Shown one piece after another: positions 13,675 through 25,323 of a DNA stretch of 64,000 nucleotides (positions are counted from its first letter, which is position 1; the number at the start of each line of letters is the position of its first letter). Location of the stretch: NCBI RefSeq assembly GCF_964340395.1, contig NC_135561.1, positions 206,001-270,000 of the forward strand, given 5' to 3'. The notes beneath the pieces are model-generated. The model was given only the letters and a program-made list of their open reading frames with translations, was not told the origin of the DNA and did no database searches. The position numbers were made by a program, and so were the translations under genes. The stretch is from Glandiceps talaboti (taxonomy: Eukaryota > Hemichordata > Enteropneusta > Spengelidae).

Positions 13675-13688
13675 GTTACCATGGTAAC
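13675..13688. promoter_or_regulatory. Perfect palindromic RFX X-box-like site
   Basis: GTTACCATGGTAAC fits the RFX X-box consensus (GTNRCC, 0-3 N, RGYAAC) on both strands. Related motifs lie at 13118-13131 (GTTACCAAGGTAAC) and 15034-15047 (GTTACCATGGTTAC). The match is seen in the sequence; binding is only inferred. Confidence 0.45.
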
Positions 13689-14719
13689 CTTTCTTGCATT
13701 AGATCTCACTCGTAAATATTGCCCTCTAGAGTCCTATTCAGACTGATCAAAATATCATTGGTCATGACAATGTTATTTCTATTTATATATGTCTCTGAGT
13801 TGCACCTCTAGATGGCGCTCTTTATATCTGAATTCAATGGATCAACTCTTCATATTGATATCACAGGAAAGGCTGAAACCTATTTATTCATTGACAGCAA
13901 TCCATGTGAAACAAAGAGCAAGAATTTACTGTCAATTTTATCACAGAAATTGTTATATCTACAGCAAGTTATATTCATTTTTAAGAACATAACTTTCTGG
14001 AAAAACAGGCAATTCGACTGTAGTACTGACATGGTACTTACTATCAGATTTGCTGTACCTTCCATTATAAGAAACTTATTGTACAATACCACATGTTGAA
14101 GGTAATTATATGGTAATTATTCAAAATGATATGCATGTTACGATACTTCCAATCAGATTTGACAAAAGTTTATGACATATCTTTTCATTAATCGAAAAGT
14201 GAATACTTCCATGACAATCACAAATCAACGATGCCTTCATAGAAACTCAAAAGTGTGCTCTTGACAGTCCTATTTGAAAATCAAGCTAAATTGAATTGGA
14301 GAAACTTTTTGACAAAAGTCCTTGCATTCATATTTGTACATGTAGTGAGGTGGAAATCTGCCCCAGCTATGAAATTGTTACAATATGATATAGAATTTCA
14401 GATAAATTCATAATTTTGAAGTAATATTAAATTACAGATATTTAGTAATAAAACATAATCACATCACATACTTTTGATCACAATCATTTATATCATAGTT
14501 GATTTTTTAGTTTTACAGATAGTTATGACGGTTTATTAAAAACAATGAGAGTATAATTATGTAATTTTGTTGTTGGTTATTTTATAGATCCTTTCTAATA
14601 GTGTACAGTGTATCTTGTCATAAATAAACCCTAGACTTTCAACAGAGCCTTCACTCCATTAATTGAAGTTGTGCTGTACATAAAAGGAAGATTAAACAAA
14701 GTGATGTGTTCAAATCTGT

Positions 14720-14812
14720 GTCTCTGTGTCTGTCTGTCTGTCTGTCTGCCTGCCTGTCTGTGTGTGTGTGTGTGTGTCTGTCTGTCTGTCTCTCGGTCTG
14801 TGTGTGTGCATC

Positions 14813-14845
<33 letters not shown>
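14720..14845. repeat. TGTC/TG microsatellite
   Basis: Mixed (TGTC)n, (TGCC)n and (TG)n simple repeat. Cys/Val and His/Thr open frames on both strands across it are artefacts. Confidence 0.95.
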
Positions 14846-14847
<2 letters not shown>

Positions 14848-15430
14848 GATGATTTCTCATTAAATCCATACAAGCTGCACAACATTGATACATGTACAAA
14901 TAAAAAGTTTAAATAGCAAATTACAGTCTCCATCTTTGAAGCAACCAGTGAACTTAGTAACTGAAATGTAAACATATGTGATTCATCAAGTTACAAACAA
15001 TGAGGAAGGATGTATGTGAACAATACTGTAACAGTTACCATGGTTACTCATACATTTATGCTCATTCGTTGTAACTTGGCGAATCACTGTGATGTTTGCA
15101 TTGACCGAAGATATCATGTGACTTTGGAAGGATGATTCATGTTACAGCAAAACTAAAAGTTAGAATATATCAGATATTATTTTTCGCAATTAAAGTGTTT
15201 CCTCAAATCCATACGGGCACGTTTAGACCCTCAGTTGTTTTAAAATATCACACGAATCCAGCTACTATAAACGTATCAATACACGCTGTATAGTGATCTT
15301 TCCATAAAGGTAGGGGAAATATATGCAAGTCAAAAGGTTGTGATATTTAGCTGGTAGACAAGGAACACCATGCACAACAGTCTAAGAAATAATACGCGCC
15401 CCTATGCTCGAATCATTTTGGCATCTGAAG

Positions 15431-15511
15431 TCTCGCGTTGGAATACCTCTCGCGATATTTAGTATGGGTTGAAAGGTCACACACGTGTGGGTGCGCAATA
15501 CACATTTTGAA
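15431..15511 (+). promoter_or_regulatory. BYSL core promoter / 5' UTR region
   Basis: Just upstream of the BYSL start are two TCTCGCG motifs (15431 and 15448, the second reading TCTCGCGA) and a CACGTG E-box at 15482-15487, 25 bp before the ATG. TCTCGCGA-type motifs are common in housekeeping and translation-gene promoters, and CACGTG is the Myc/Max core site, which suits a ribosome-biogenesis gene. The transcription start was not determined. Confidence 0.5.
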
Positions 15512-18500
15512 ATGGGCAAGTCAAAACGTTCGAAAATGTCCCGAAAAGAGGGTGACCGTGTCGATAGAAACGTACCACTCGCTGAGCAAATGTTAGACGA
15601 TAGATCGGTACGAGAAAGTCAGAGATCAAAAGTTAGAAATCGACAGGATGAAGATGAAACGGTGAGTGACATAGGACATTTTGTGACATGGCCGTGTATC
15701 TACATTACGGCTAAGTTACTTACAGGCTATTCCCGTATGGAGGTATGATCAGACTTCGATGAAAATTTACGTCGACTAAATTAGGCACGTTGTCTGCAGC
15801 AATATTTCATGAGTTATTGTGGCTCGATTGAACTCATAAGTTCTCGAAAACACACCGTGTTTATATCTTGTATCATTGATTCAGTCTGTAAGTACTTCCG
15901 GTATCATACCCAGTATGAAATTCACAGGAATGGACCCCAATACGACTATAGTGTAAATAAATATAAGACTATATCATTCCTCAAATATATATTGAACTCG
16001 AAAAAAACCCACAACAACGACGGCGACGACGACGACGACGAAAAAGAATAAAATTCCCAGAAATCATTGTTGAAAAGTAGGCTGCTACTCAAGATCAAGC
16101 AACTGCTATTATTTGATTGGAACGTGTTTTACAATAAAGGTCATCGTAAAAATTTCAACAATGTAACCGTTGACAAACCATTAGTTATTTCTAGCACCCC
16201 TTACACGTAGTATAGTGCTGTAGATAACTGAAAGTGGCTTGTTTTAGATTCCCATATTCATTCATTGTCATTTTGTTTTTCAGTTTGTTGATGAGAAACT
16301 GTCAAGAAAAATATTGGAACAAGCAAGACAACAACAGGAAGAACTAGAAACAGAGCATGGTGCAAGGTTAGTGAGACCATAGACCCTCCACCAAGGTGGT
16401 CTGTGTTGAGATAAATTGATTATGAAATGAAATTAGCAAATGTTGCATTGTAACCATTCATTGTGCGTTTTATGTTACCATAGAAACTTTTTTATGAATC
16501 ATAAACATTTATTCTATGTACATCCTATTTTAAAGTATGTATTGTTGACTATTCAGTGTACAGTAACTGAAAGTGATTGTGGTAACAGGCACTGTTTAAT
16601 AAGAAACTGTGAACCTACTATTCTGGCAATTGAGGTCTTTGTTTACTAGAATGAACACAACCTGAAACTATATATGCAACATGTTGATATAAAGTATTGA
16701 ATAGTAGACATTGGTTTAATTGTACTCACTTTAGGGTAGCATGTGTGATGACTTCCATAATCCTGCAGAGTACATTTTTGGAGACTTCCACTGTTTACAC
16801 TACCTTGATCAGAGAGTGATTAGATTTGTACGATTGAGGCACAGCTACCACCCACTTTGACACTTTTGTAATTTACCACATCTAACGACAGTTGCTTTAG
16901 TTTCTGTCTAATTTAGTGAACCAAAACCTTGATTGCCGGAGTAGTAAGTAGATATTGTTTAATGTGTTGAGTGCCAGAGTAGTAAGTAGATATTGTTTAA
17001 TGTATTGAGTGCAAAATCAGGAAAGACTTTGTTTCTAATGTACACCAGTCACTCAATTAATAAGATACACAAACCTAGCTAAATACTAGCAACTAACTCA
17101 AAAGCAACAAATGTCTATCTTTGGTACTATGGTAACTAGGGTTTAGCTCCTTTAGAAATTCATAACTGTAGTCTTTCTTGTTCAGTAGTTTTCAGAAGGG
17201 GTAGAAAAGAAAGTCTTACCCCAAAGTACAATGGTTGAAGACAACCTGATATTACATTAAAATTTAGATCTTGACAGTGGCTGCAATGGACTCCATCTTC
17301 CTGGGTAGTTGAGGTTATATTGAATTGAATTGAATTGAAATTTATTCCACCAGAAGAGAAAAATATATACACAAACTCTGAAAGCAATGGATAAAACATT
17401 TCTGGTGAGGGCCATGGAAATAGTTCGTAGGAACTAATCAATGTCCATGGACCGTACATGTAGATAATAAATACAAATTTGGGCTGGTACGAGTTTCACA
17501 ATAACAACAAAAATACAATTCTTAGTAAATAAGGAGAAGTGTTGGTGGCAAAATTAAATGGAAGCTTATAAACGTAACGGAAAAAAATAGTAAAATAAGA
17601 ACAGGTAACAAGCACAAGTTCTAATATACAGAAATAAAATTACAGTGGCAAATTGAAAGAGACAACAGATAAAGGTTATTCCCTCAGAAGATACTGCTTT
17701 AAGTTTTTCTTAAAATTATGTCTATTGTTTAGTGGAGTCATGATGGGTGAATGGTTAGCGTGACCGGCTTGGAATCTACAGGTTGCAGGTTCGAGCCCCG
17801 TCGCTGCCTGCTGTTTGTTTCTGAGTGGCTAAAGTCCTTGGGCAAGATTTGAACCACGACTGTGCCTCAGTCAACCCAGCTGTATAACTGGGGACCTGGT
17901 AGGATGTAGGTTGCAATGTGAAGGCTTTAATCCTATGCGCTTAAAATGGCTGCAATGGATTGTATGCTCCCCAGGGAGTTGAGGAAGACTAAAGGGCCGT
18001 TGTGCTGTTCTGATCCGAGCCAGGGATAATAATTGTAAAGCGCTTTGAGCACGGAGTGGGAAAGCGCTATATAAGAAACCAACATTATTATTATTATTAT
18101 AGCGCAATATACACGTATGTGTGTGTACCAAGGATGACAATTGTTACATTTGTGCAATATAATTATTATTTGTTGCAGTTCAAGTTCAGGTGCAAGATCA
18201 AAAACAACCAGTCTTGGTCCACCAAAAGATGATGAGGATGATGTTTCAGATGACGATGATGAAGAGTTTCCTGGTAGAGAGCATGACTTCTATGAACATA
18301 TTGTAAGTAAAGGCGAATTATATTTTGGGGGAAAATTTTGTAACTAGTATTCCTTTACTAATTTGTTTGTACCATTTAGAGATATGTTTTGTTTAGAACA
18401 TCATTTTAAAACCATGGGTCTTAAGTTTGTAAGTAACGATATTTGTACCACGCTGTTAGCTATTCACTCCCAGTGTTCTCCCTGGGATAGATTGATAGGA

Positions 18501-19998
18501 TGGTGGTTAATTTACATATTAATGTAAATATAAATAACATGGTAATTTGCATATTGGTTTGCAAAGTGATCTGCATATAATATCTTCAACATTGGAACAA
18601 ACTCTCTGGCATGTTTATTTTAACACATACACACATGTACATTGAGGATTATTTCTCTTCATGTGAAAATATTATTATGATTTTGTCATTCAAAGAGTAC
18701 TAAGTTTAAGGATGGTACAATACTTTTGAAGCACAGTAGAAACCTGCCAAGCATGTTGGCCTAGATGGCAAGGACGGTGTTTGCATCGTGCTTTCACTAT
18801 AGTGGGGAGAACACTAGCATAGGTTTAGAAGCCTGGTAGGGCTGAACAGCACGATGTAGAATAATTATCGTAGTTACCTGGACATTAGCCAGTTGATAAA
18901 TTTTAAGTGATGGGAGACTTGTTGATTGGTTAGATAAAGTGTCAATGAATTTTATTGATTTGTTGATTGGTTAGTTGATGTGTACATCAATTTGAGTAAC
19001 TTGTTGACTGGTTAATTGAAATGTCAATCAGTTTGAGTTGCTTGCTGCGTAGTTGAAGTGTCAGTCAGTTTAAGTGCATGATAAATAGATTTTCAGTGGT
19101 GGGAGATAATGGTAATTAAAATTGTAGAATGTTTATTGCTTGGACTTTCATATACATGTAATATGTTTTGCCGTTGGATGGAGTCGGATGTTTATTTGAC
19201 AGTACAAAATTACAACAGATAAATTTACAGTATCAGTGAATACTACAAGATTCAGACTTGTACAACATGTATTGAAACAATTTTGTTTGGATATATTTGT
19301 AACCAGGAAGTGGATGAAGATGACGAAATAGCTCTAGAAATGTTTATGGATACTAATGCACCAGCAAGAAGAACGTTGGCAGACATTATCATGGAAAAGT
19401 TACGTGAGAAACAAACTGAGGTTGCAACTCAAATGTCAGGTAAAGACTAGAATGGTCACTTTACTGTCAGATGATTTTTGAGTGAGTTGTCTCACCAGTC
19501 ATCCCATAGCTTAGATCAAGTCCAACAGTTTCAGTCAAACCTATGATGTCATTATCCTCCTGAAGAGGTGAGTTATTACAGTTGGCGCAGTCCTTACATC
19601 CATAGTGTGTCGTTTCTCTTTGAATCCGTACCAGTAGTCCCCTTCACTGTCTATGACTTAACATACTTTTGGTTACATTACAATAATGTGTTACTTTGAC
19701 AGATACAAGTTTCCCAATGCAGCAACTAGATGACAGAGTTATTAAGGTTTACAAGGGAGTTGGCCAAGTCTTGGCCAAATACAGAAGTGGACAGTTACCT
19801 AAAGCTTTTAAAATAATTCCTAATTTACGGAATTGGGAACAGGTAAGGCAAATGTTCATATATCTGTCCTCCAGGAATGGCTGGATGCAGGTCAAACAGA
19901 GGTCATAACAATGGCTAATTGATATACTGTTTACTGGCTACGACTTGTTGATGAAGTCATAACAATGCCTAAGTGATATATTGTTTACTGGCTACAAC

Positions 19999-20031
<33 letters not shown>

Positions 20032-23000
20032 TTGTTTTGTTTTTTGATGATGAAGTCATAACAATGGCTATTGAAGTGTTAGTCAAGGAAAATATGAGTG
20101 ACCTAAGGGGCCTTGCCACTATGAGTTGCTAGACAAGCATAGTGACAGAATTCTTTGGGTACAACTATATTCAGGGTGAAGGAAGAATAATGGCGACTTG
20201 AATATTTTAAGCATTACAGAACCAATGATGTAAACATAGGTTGTCATGACATTGAATGACAAGGGTATATAATCCTTATTTTCTGTTCAAAGACAATAAC
20301 TTGGCTTGTATGTGGTATAGTATGTGTTACTCAGCCTCTACAACAGTAGTAAAAATCACTGATTTGACCCTTGGATTTCGTCATAAAGAGTGACTCAAAC
20401 TTTGCTGTTATGGTTTCAGATTTTATACATCACAGAGCCAGATACTTGGAGTGCTGCAGCCATGTACCAAGCAACAAGAATATTTTCCAGTAATCTTAAC
20501 GCTAAAATGGCACAAAGGTAATACATGTCTAGACTAGAACAATCTCATCAATGATATTTGACATAGTGAATGATTGAAAAGTTTTGACAAAGTGCTGAGC
20601 TGAAAATGTGCTGGATAGTTTGAAGGGGAAAGTCAAAAATCATGGGATGAAATTTATTTTCTTGCCAAAATCTGTTATCACATGTCAAACTAATCCCCTG
20701 TTTGACTTGTCACCTGAAGTCTTTGATAGTCTAGCTACAATATTATCCCCTGAAACAGACAAAAACATAATTATATCCTGAATGCCAAGAAATCACCCAT
20801 GTTTAATGTTAGTGAATAAACAATATATGTAGTCATGGTATTTAAAAAGCACTATTTCTATTTATCGCAATGTCTTCTCATTTTCAGATTTTTCAATTTA
20901 GTGCTGTTTCCAAGAATAAGAGATGATATTGTTGAGTATAAAAAACTAAACTTTCACCTTTATATGGTAAGTGGATGTCTTTCCTCCAAAACTTTCAAGA
21001 TCATGTGATTTTAATTTTTCTCACAGATTTTGTGTCAAAGATACCAAGATTTCAAAAATATTCATTTGATCAAATTGTCGTAAAAATTAGGCATTGAAGA
21101 AATTACTATTCAAATACAAAGTGTTCATAGTTATATGTGTTTGTGTCTGTAGGCATTGAAGAAATTACTATTCAAATACAAAGTGTTCATAGTTATCTGT
21201 GTTTGTGTCTGTAGGCATTGAAGAAATTACTATTCAAATACAAAGTGTTCATAGTTATCTGTGTTTGTGTCTGTAGGCATTGAAGAAATTACTATTCAAA
21301 TACAAAGTGTTCATAGTTATCTGTGTTTGTGTCTGTAGGCATTGAAGAAATTACTATTCAAATACAAAGTGTTCATAGTTATCTGTGTTTGTGTCTGTAG
21401 GCATTGAAGAAATTACTATTCAAATACAAAGTGTTCATAGTTATCTGTGTTTGTGTCTGTAGGCATTGAAGAAATCACTATTCAAACCTGCTGCTTTTTT
21501 CAAAGGAATTATTCTTCCACTTTGTGAGGTAAGAATTATTATAAACCATTGTATAACACAGAGGACAGTATTTGTTTATTTCACATAGTTCATTCCATTG
21601 TGTATCACAGAGGGCAGTATTCGTTTATTTCACGTAGTTCATTCCATTGTGTATCACAGAGGGCAGTATTTGTTTATTTCACATAGTTCATTCCATTGTA
21701 TATCACAGAGGGCAGAATTCGTTTATTTCACGTAGTTCATTCAGTAGACGTTACATATCACAGAGGGCAGAATTCATTTATTTCACGTAGTTCATTCAGT
21801 AGACATTACATATCACACAGGGCAGAATTCATTTATTTCACTTAATTCATTCAGTAGATGTATAACACAGAGGACAGTATTTGTTTATTTCACATAGTTC
21901 ATTCAGTAGACATTACTTACAAGCTACTTACCACTCCAGTCTACGATAGTCTAAGCTACTTACCACTCCAGACTACGATAGTCTAAGGTACTTACCACTC
22001 TAGACTACGATAGTCTAAGCTACTTACCACTCCAGACTACAATAGTCTAAGGTACTTACCACTGCAGACTACAATAGTCTAAGGTACTTACCACTCCAGA
22101 CTACGATAGTCTAAGGTACTTACCACTCCAGACTACGATAGTCTAAGGTACTTACCACTCCAGACTATGATAGTCTAAGGTACTTACCACTCCAGACTAT
22201 GATAGTCTAAGCTACTTACCACTCCAGACTACGATAGTCTAAGGTACTTACCACTCCATGCTACAACAGTCTAAGGCACTTGCCACTCCTAAGAGACGTA
22301 GCTGGTTCCATGCATTGATTTCTAAAAAAAAAACAGTAATGGTCAATTTTGCATAATAAGAACAATTTCTGTGTGCAAATTTCCCAGTACTGTTATTGAA
22401 TTACTTACACTTACACTTGTATTTCTTTGGAATCAATCAATCAAAAACATTAAAGTACCTGAATCTATAGTCTGTAAGGCATGATGTGACAGGGCACCCT
22501 CACACATTGGTCAACCCCAGTGAGGGTAGAGTGACATGATGCATGCTGTGACAAGGCACCCTCACACATTGGTCAACCCCAGTGAGGGTAGAGTGACATG
22601 ATGCATGCTGTGACAAGGTGCCCTCACACATTGGTCAACCCCAGTGAAGGCAGAGTGACACGATGTATGCTGTGACAGGGCACCCTCACACACTGGTCAA
22701 CCCCAGTGAGGGCAGAGCAGCACGATATATCTTACAGTCTACTGAATTTAGTGCCAAGTAATGCCGAAAGACTGAACAAGTAACCGAGTAGGGTTGTTTA
22801 AAATGGCCTTTCAAAAAAGATGAGTCTTAATGTCTACCCTGCATCTCTGTCACAGTGTGGATGACAGTTCAACTTGAAAACAACATAATCAGGATTCATG
22901 GTTTACATGCAGATTTTTGGGGAATAATTTTATTTTCATAAAATATGATTCAACATCAAATGATTGCTTCAAAACTTACATGTTTACATTTTTGTGTTTT

Positions 23001-24370
23001 CTAGTGTGGTAATTGTACATTACGAGAGGCGGTAATTATTGGTAGTATTATTACCAAGTCATCAATACCAGTCTTACATGCTAGTGCTGCTTTGTTGAAG
23101 ATTGCTGAAATGGATTACAATGGCGCTAACAGTATTTTCATCAGATTGATACTTGATAAGAAGTATGCCCTCCCATTCAGAGTTGTGGATGCTGTTGTTT
23201 TTCATTTCTTAAGGTAGGTATTATTTTAGAAGGGTTACTGATAGGAAGTATGCCCTCACAGTCAGAGTTGTGGGTGCTGTTGTTTTTCATTTCTTAAGGT
23301 ACTGGTAGGTACTGAGTGAGATGCAGGGTGAGTTCAGGATGATAACTGTTAGCTAACCTGTCAACAGTGCTGGATCTGTGTACTGTGCTAACTCTCATAA
23401 TATACAAGAGCTAGTGCAGTCACATCTCCAGTGCTGTGGATCACTAATGGCTTTTATCCTAAACTAGCCTACAATTGCTGTTACTTGATGCCCCCACAGT
23501 CAGAATTATGAATGCTGTTGTTTTTCATTAGTTAATTATGCCCTCAACGTCAGAGTTATGGAAGCTGTTGTTCTTTATTTCTGTTGGTACTATTAGGTAG
23601 CAAGCAAGCAAAATGTAAGTCTTTCTACATGATAAGAAGTATGCCATCACAGTCAGAGTTGTGGATGCTGTTGTTTTTCATTTCTTAACGTTAGGTAGTA
23701 ATGAGATGCCTCTCATGAACTCCTCTGATCACGACATAGACCCTCCACCAGTGGGTTGAGGGTCTATGATCATGCTCATGGCAAAAGTTCATTTTCAAGG
23801 AGTGTCTTTTGTCACAGAAAAAAGCAGAGGTAAATTATCTCTGCATCCTGTTTTCAAAAGTTGTGTATTTAAATTTGTGGTTATTGTGTAACTTTTGATT
23901 TGGTTTTAAAGACATACATTGTTTTAATTAGAACCATGTCGAACATATACTTAAATGCCCAGTTGAGATGAGGATAACAATTTGGGTGAAAGTTATCTGG
24001 CTGAAATATAGAAAAAGAATGATCCAATGTAATTCTAAAGACTTCACTGATAAAATTACACTAATGGGAGACCTTTTACTTTGATTATATAACAGTCCAT
24101 AAATCACTAAATATGCTGGTGTTATAATTGTATGTTTTCTGACATTACAGATTTCTTCATGACAAGAGAACTCTTCCAGTACTGTGGCATCAGTCATTGT
24201 TAACGTTTGTACAGAGATACAAAGAAGATATATCAAGTGAACAAAAAGAGGCCCTCTTGGACTTACTTAGAAATCAGACACATGGACAAATAACACCAGA
24301 AATCAGACGAGAGTTGCAACATTCAAAATGTCGGGATGAAGAAACTGACGAACTTATGGCAGTGTATTGA
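15512..24370 (+). CDS. BYSL: Bystin, 40S ribosomal subunit biogenesis factor (Enp1 family)
   Basis: Ten coding exons: 15512-15661, 16284-16366, 18179-18302, 19307-19439, 19703-19842, 20420-20517, 20888-20966, 21463-21528, 23005-23213 and 24151-24370 (TGA). They join in phase to 433 residues, against about 437 in human. The protein acts in nucleolar processing and export of the pre-40S particle. The N-terminal third is basic and acidic low complexity ([12 protein letters not shown], an Asp/Glu run). The conserved core follows: [86 protein letters not shown], and [16 protein letters not shown] near the end. The ATG at 15512 gives the family-typical MGKSK start; an in-frame ATG at 15485 overlaps the E-box and is less likely. 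Intron 7 ends with six tandem copies of the acceptor and start of exon 8, and intron 9 holds decayed copies of the end of exon 9. AATAAA near 25088 may be its poly(A) signal. Confidence 0.97.
16015..16050. repeat. CGA-rich simple repeat in BYSL intron 1
   Basis: Short (CGA)n/(GAC)n run followed by an A-rich stretch. Confidence 0.8.
16378..16405. repeat. CATAGACC short palindrome (degenerate)
   Basis: catagacc...ggtctgtg around a ccaccaaggtgg core. It belongs to the family of short foldbacks also found at 23735, 28188, 44054 and 58927. Confidence 0.6.
16782..16857 (+). repeat. Dispersed repeat, copy 1
   Basis: This stretch matches 44092-44168 in reverse complement. Shared words are agacttcca, tgtttacacta, ttgatca and gtgattaga, ending near ccaccca. 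Both copies lie near a CATAGACC palindrome, which suggests parts of one nonautonomous element. Confidence 0.6.
17318..17720 (-). mobile_element. Probable LINE 3' end (minus orientation)
   Basis: A (TGAAT)n run at about 17318-17338 reads as a (TTCAA)n tail on the minus strand. It is followed by A/T-rich sequence containing a reversed ggtggaataaatt, resembling the end of a non-LTR retrotransposon. No reverse transcriptase frame is present, so the class is tentative and the far boundary uncertain. Confidence 0.4.
17733..18100 (+). mobile_element. tRNA-derived SINE in BYSL intron 2
   Basis: A tRNA-like head carries an A box (tggttagcgtg, 17752-17762) and a B box (ggttcgagccc, 17788-17798), the Pol III internal promoter. 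A central body follows, then a tail with gtaaagcgctttgagcac and aaagcgctatataag, and a terminal (ATT)n. This organisation is typical of SINEs of marine invertebrates. It is about 370 bp long and appears nearly full length. Confidence 0.88.
19990..20042. repeat. (GTT)n microsatellite in BYSL intron 5
   Basis: About ten GTT units, followed by a T-rich run. Confidence 0.95.
21091..21462 (+). repeat. Six 62-bp tandem copies of BYSL intron 7 acceptor plus start of exon 8
   Basis: Units begin at 21091, 21153, 21215, 21277, 21339 and 21401, and the true exon 8 begins at 21463. Each unit holds gcattgaagaaattactatt caaa, matching the first 24 coding bases of exon 8 apart from a C/T change, then 38 bp of intron ending in gtgtctgtag. 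Every unit therefore offers the same 3' splice site as the real exon. Because 62 is not a multiple of three, splicing to an upstream copy would meet an in-frame TGA in the next unit (ag-gcat-tga). Confidence 0.95.
21530..21915. repeat. About 50-bp tandem repeat in BYSL intron 8
   Basis: About seven imperfect copies of a unit with tatcacagagggcag, tttgtttatttcac and tagttcattc. Confidence 0.85.
21925..22290. repeat. 32-bp tandem repeat in BYSL intron 8
   Basis: About eleven copies of a unit with gtacttaccactccag and the near-palindrome agactacgatagtct. Read on the minus strand each unit contains the donor-like ggtaagta, so the array is a run of antisense splice-donor look-alikes. Confidence 0.9.
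22469..22740. mobile_element. Small DNA transposon (TIR AGTCTGTAAG) with tandemly expanded interior
   Basis: Bounded by agtctgtaag on the left and cttacagtct on the right. The interior is four copies of a roughly 60-bp unit (gtgacagggcaccctcacac, ttggtcaaccccagtgaggg). The same element at 55963-56057 has only one such unit, so the interior was amplified after or during insertion. No coding capacity. Confidence 0.75.
23232..23311 (+). pseudogene. Decayed copy of the 3' end of BYSL exon 9
   Basis: Repeats the last roughly 60 bases of exon 9 (aagtatgccctc, cagagttgtg, gctgttgtttttcatttctt aag) together with its following donor, only about 20 bp downstream of the real donor at 23214. More diverged copies lie at about 23489-23585 and 23628-23700. 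Host-gene exon fragments, not a separate gene. Confidence 0.85.
23489..23700 (+). pseudogene. Two or three further decayed copies of BYSL exon 9 end
   Basis: Contains cacagtcagaattatgaatg with gctgttgtttttcatt, then ctcaacgtcagagttatgga, then at 23628 gataagaagtatgccatcac with gctgttgtttttcatttctt. All match the end of exon 9 with substitutions. The 23628 copy reads aacgttaggtag where the real donor reads aaggtaggta. Confidence 0.75.
23735..23768. repeat. CATAGACCCTC short palindrome
   Basis: catagaccctc...gagggtctatg with a 12-base loop; see also 28188, 44054 and 58927. Confidence 0.75.
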
Positions 24371-24689
24371 AGTGTTGTAGTTTTTGGTTTTAAAGACATA
24401 AATTTTAATTTATTTCGAGAAAACAACAATATCTCTGATAGGTATATCTATGAAGGTATAATTAGAATGCCCTTTGGTTGCCTTTTTGGATACTAAAGTA
24501 AGATCATTTGGACTTCTCTTTAAAATATTGGCATGGAAACTACTAAAAAAATGACTTTTTCATCTTGATCAACCCAAGAATGGATTAAAGTTTTCTTGAA
24601 GAAAGTAACAATAAGAGTTTTGAACAAATAAGGCAGAAATGTCAGACTTCTTTTTCCGAGGCACCAACTGGGTAGGTGAGAAGATACTG

Positions 24690-24890
24690 AGGCACTTATA
24701 TTATGTAAGTCCAATCTGTGTCTAAGGTGAAAAACCATTAGTCAGTTCAAACATACAGAGGCACTTATATTATGTAAGTCCAATCTGTGTCTAAGGTGAA
24801 AAACCATTAGTCAGTTCAAACATACAGAGGCACTTATATTATGTAAGTCCAATCTGTGTAGGTGAGAAACCATTAGTCAGTTCAAAGAAA
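24690..24890. repeat. 69-bp tandem triplication 3' of BYSL
   Basis: Three copies (24690, 24760, 24829) of a unit with ggcacttatattatgtaagt and gaaaaaccattagtcagttc, probably within the BYSL 3' UTR. Confidence 0.9.
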
Positions 24891-25162
24891 AGTAATGTAT
24901 TATATTGTATTTCATAAACAACACCTGCCTCTCAAGTAGACATGCATTCAAACATAGTTTTATTTCTGTACACTGGTGATATTTTACTATCTATCTACTA
25001 TGATAATAATTTGTATTTAAGTAAGTAAATAATGAAGGAATGTGATAACTTGATTGTTACATTTTTAATACAACTGCATGAAAGTTTAATAAAGTTAATA
25101 TTACTACTGTGATCAGACAATACAATATTTGCACTAGTGGTCAATTGGAGAGGTACATACCA

Positions 25163-25289
25163 ACACACATACATACATACATACATACATACATACATAC
25201 ATACATACATACATACATACATACATACATACATACATACATACATACATACATACATACATACATACATACATACATACATACATACA

Positions 25290-25322
<33 letters not shown>
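25163..25322. repeat. (CATA)n microsatellite
   Basis: About 40 CATA units. Tyr/Val/Cys/Met and Ile/His/Thr/Tyr frames over it are artefacts. Confidence 0.98.

Positions 25323-25323
<1 letters not shown>

Larger units (their letters stand above)
12961..15430. other. SMO-BYSL intergenic remainder
   Basis: No gene recognised. It contains a TGTC/TG microsatellite and three palindromic X-box-like motifs (13118, 13675, 15034; listed separately). Small open frames at 13.8-14.1 kb show no recognisable family. Confidence 0.6.

Noticed and set aside
15485-15511. Upstream in-frame ATG for BYSL
   Set aside because: It overlaps the CACGTG box and adds residues not seen at bystin N-termini; ATG at 15512 gives the usual MGKSK-type start.
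17752-17798. A genuine tRNA gene
   Set aside because: A and B boxes are present but the flanks do not fold as a tRNA, and the unit continues into a SINE body with an (ATT)n tail.
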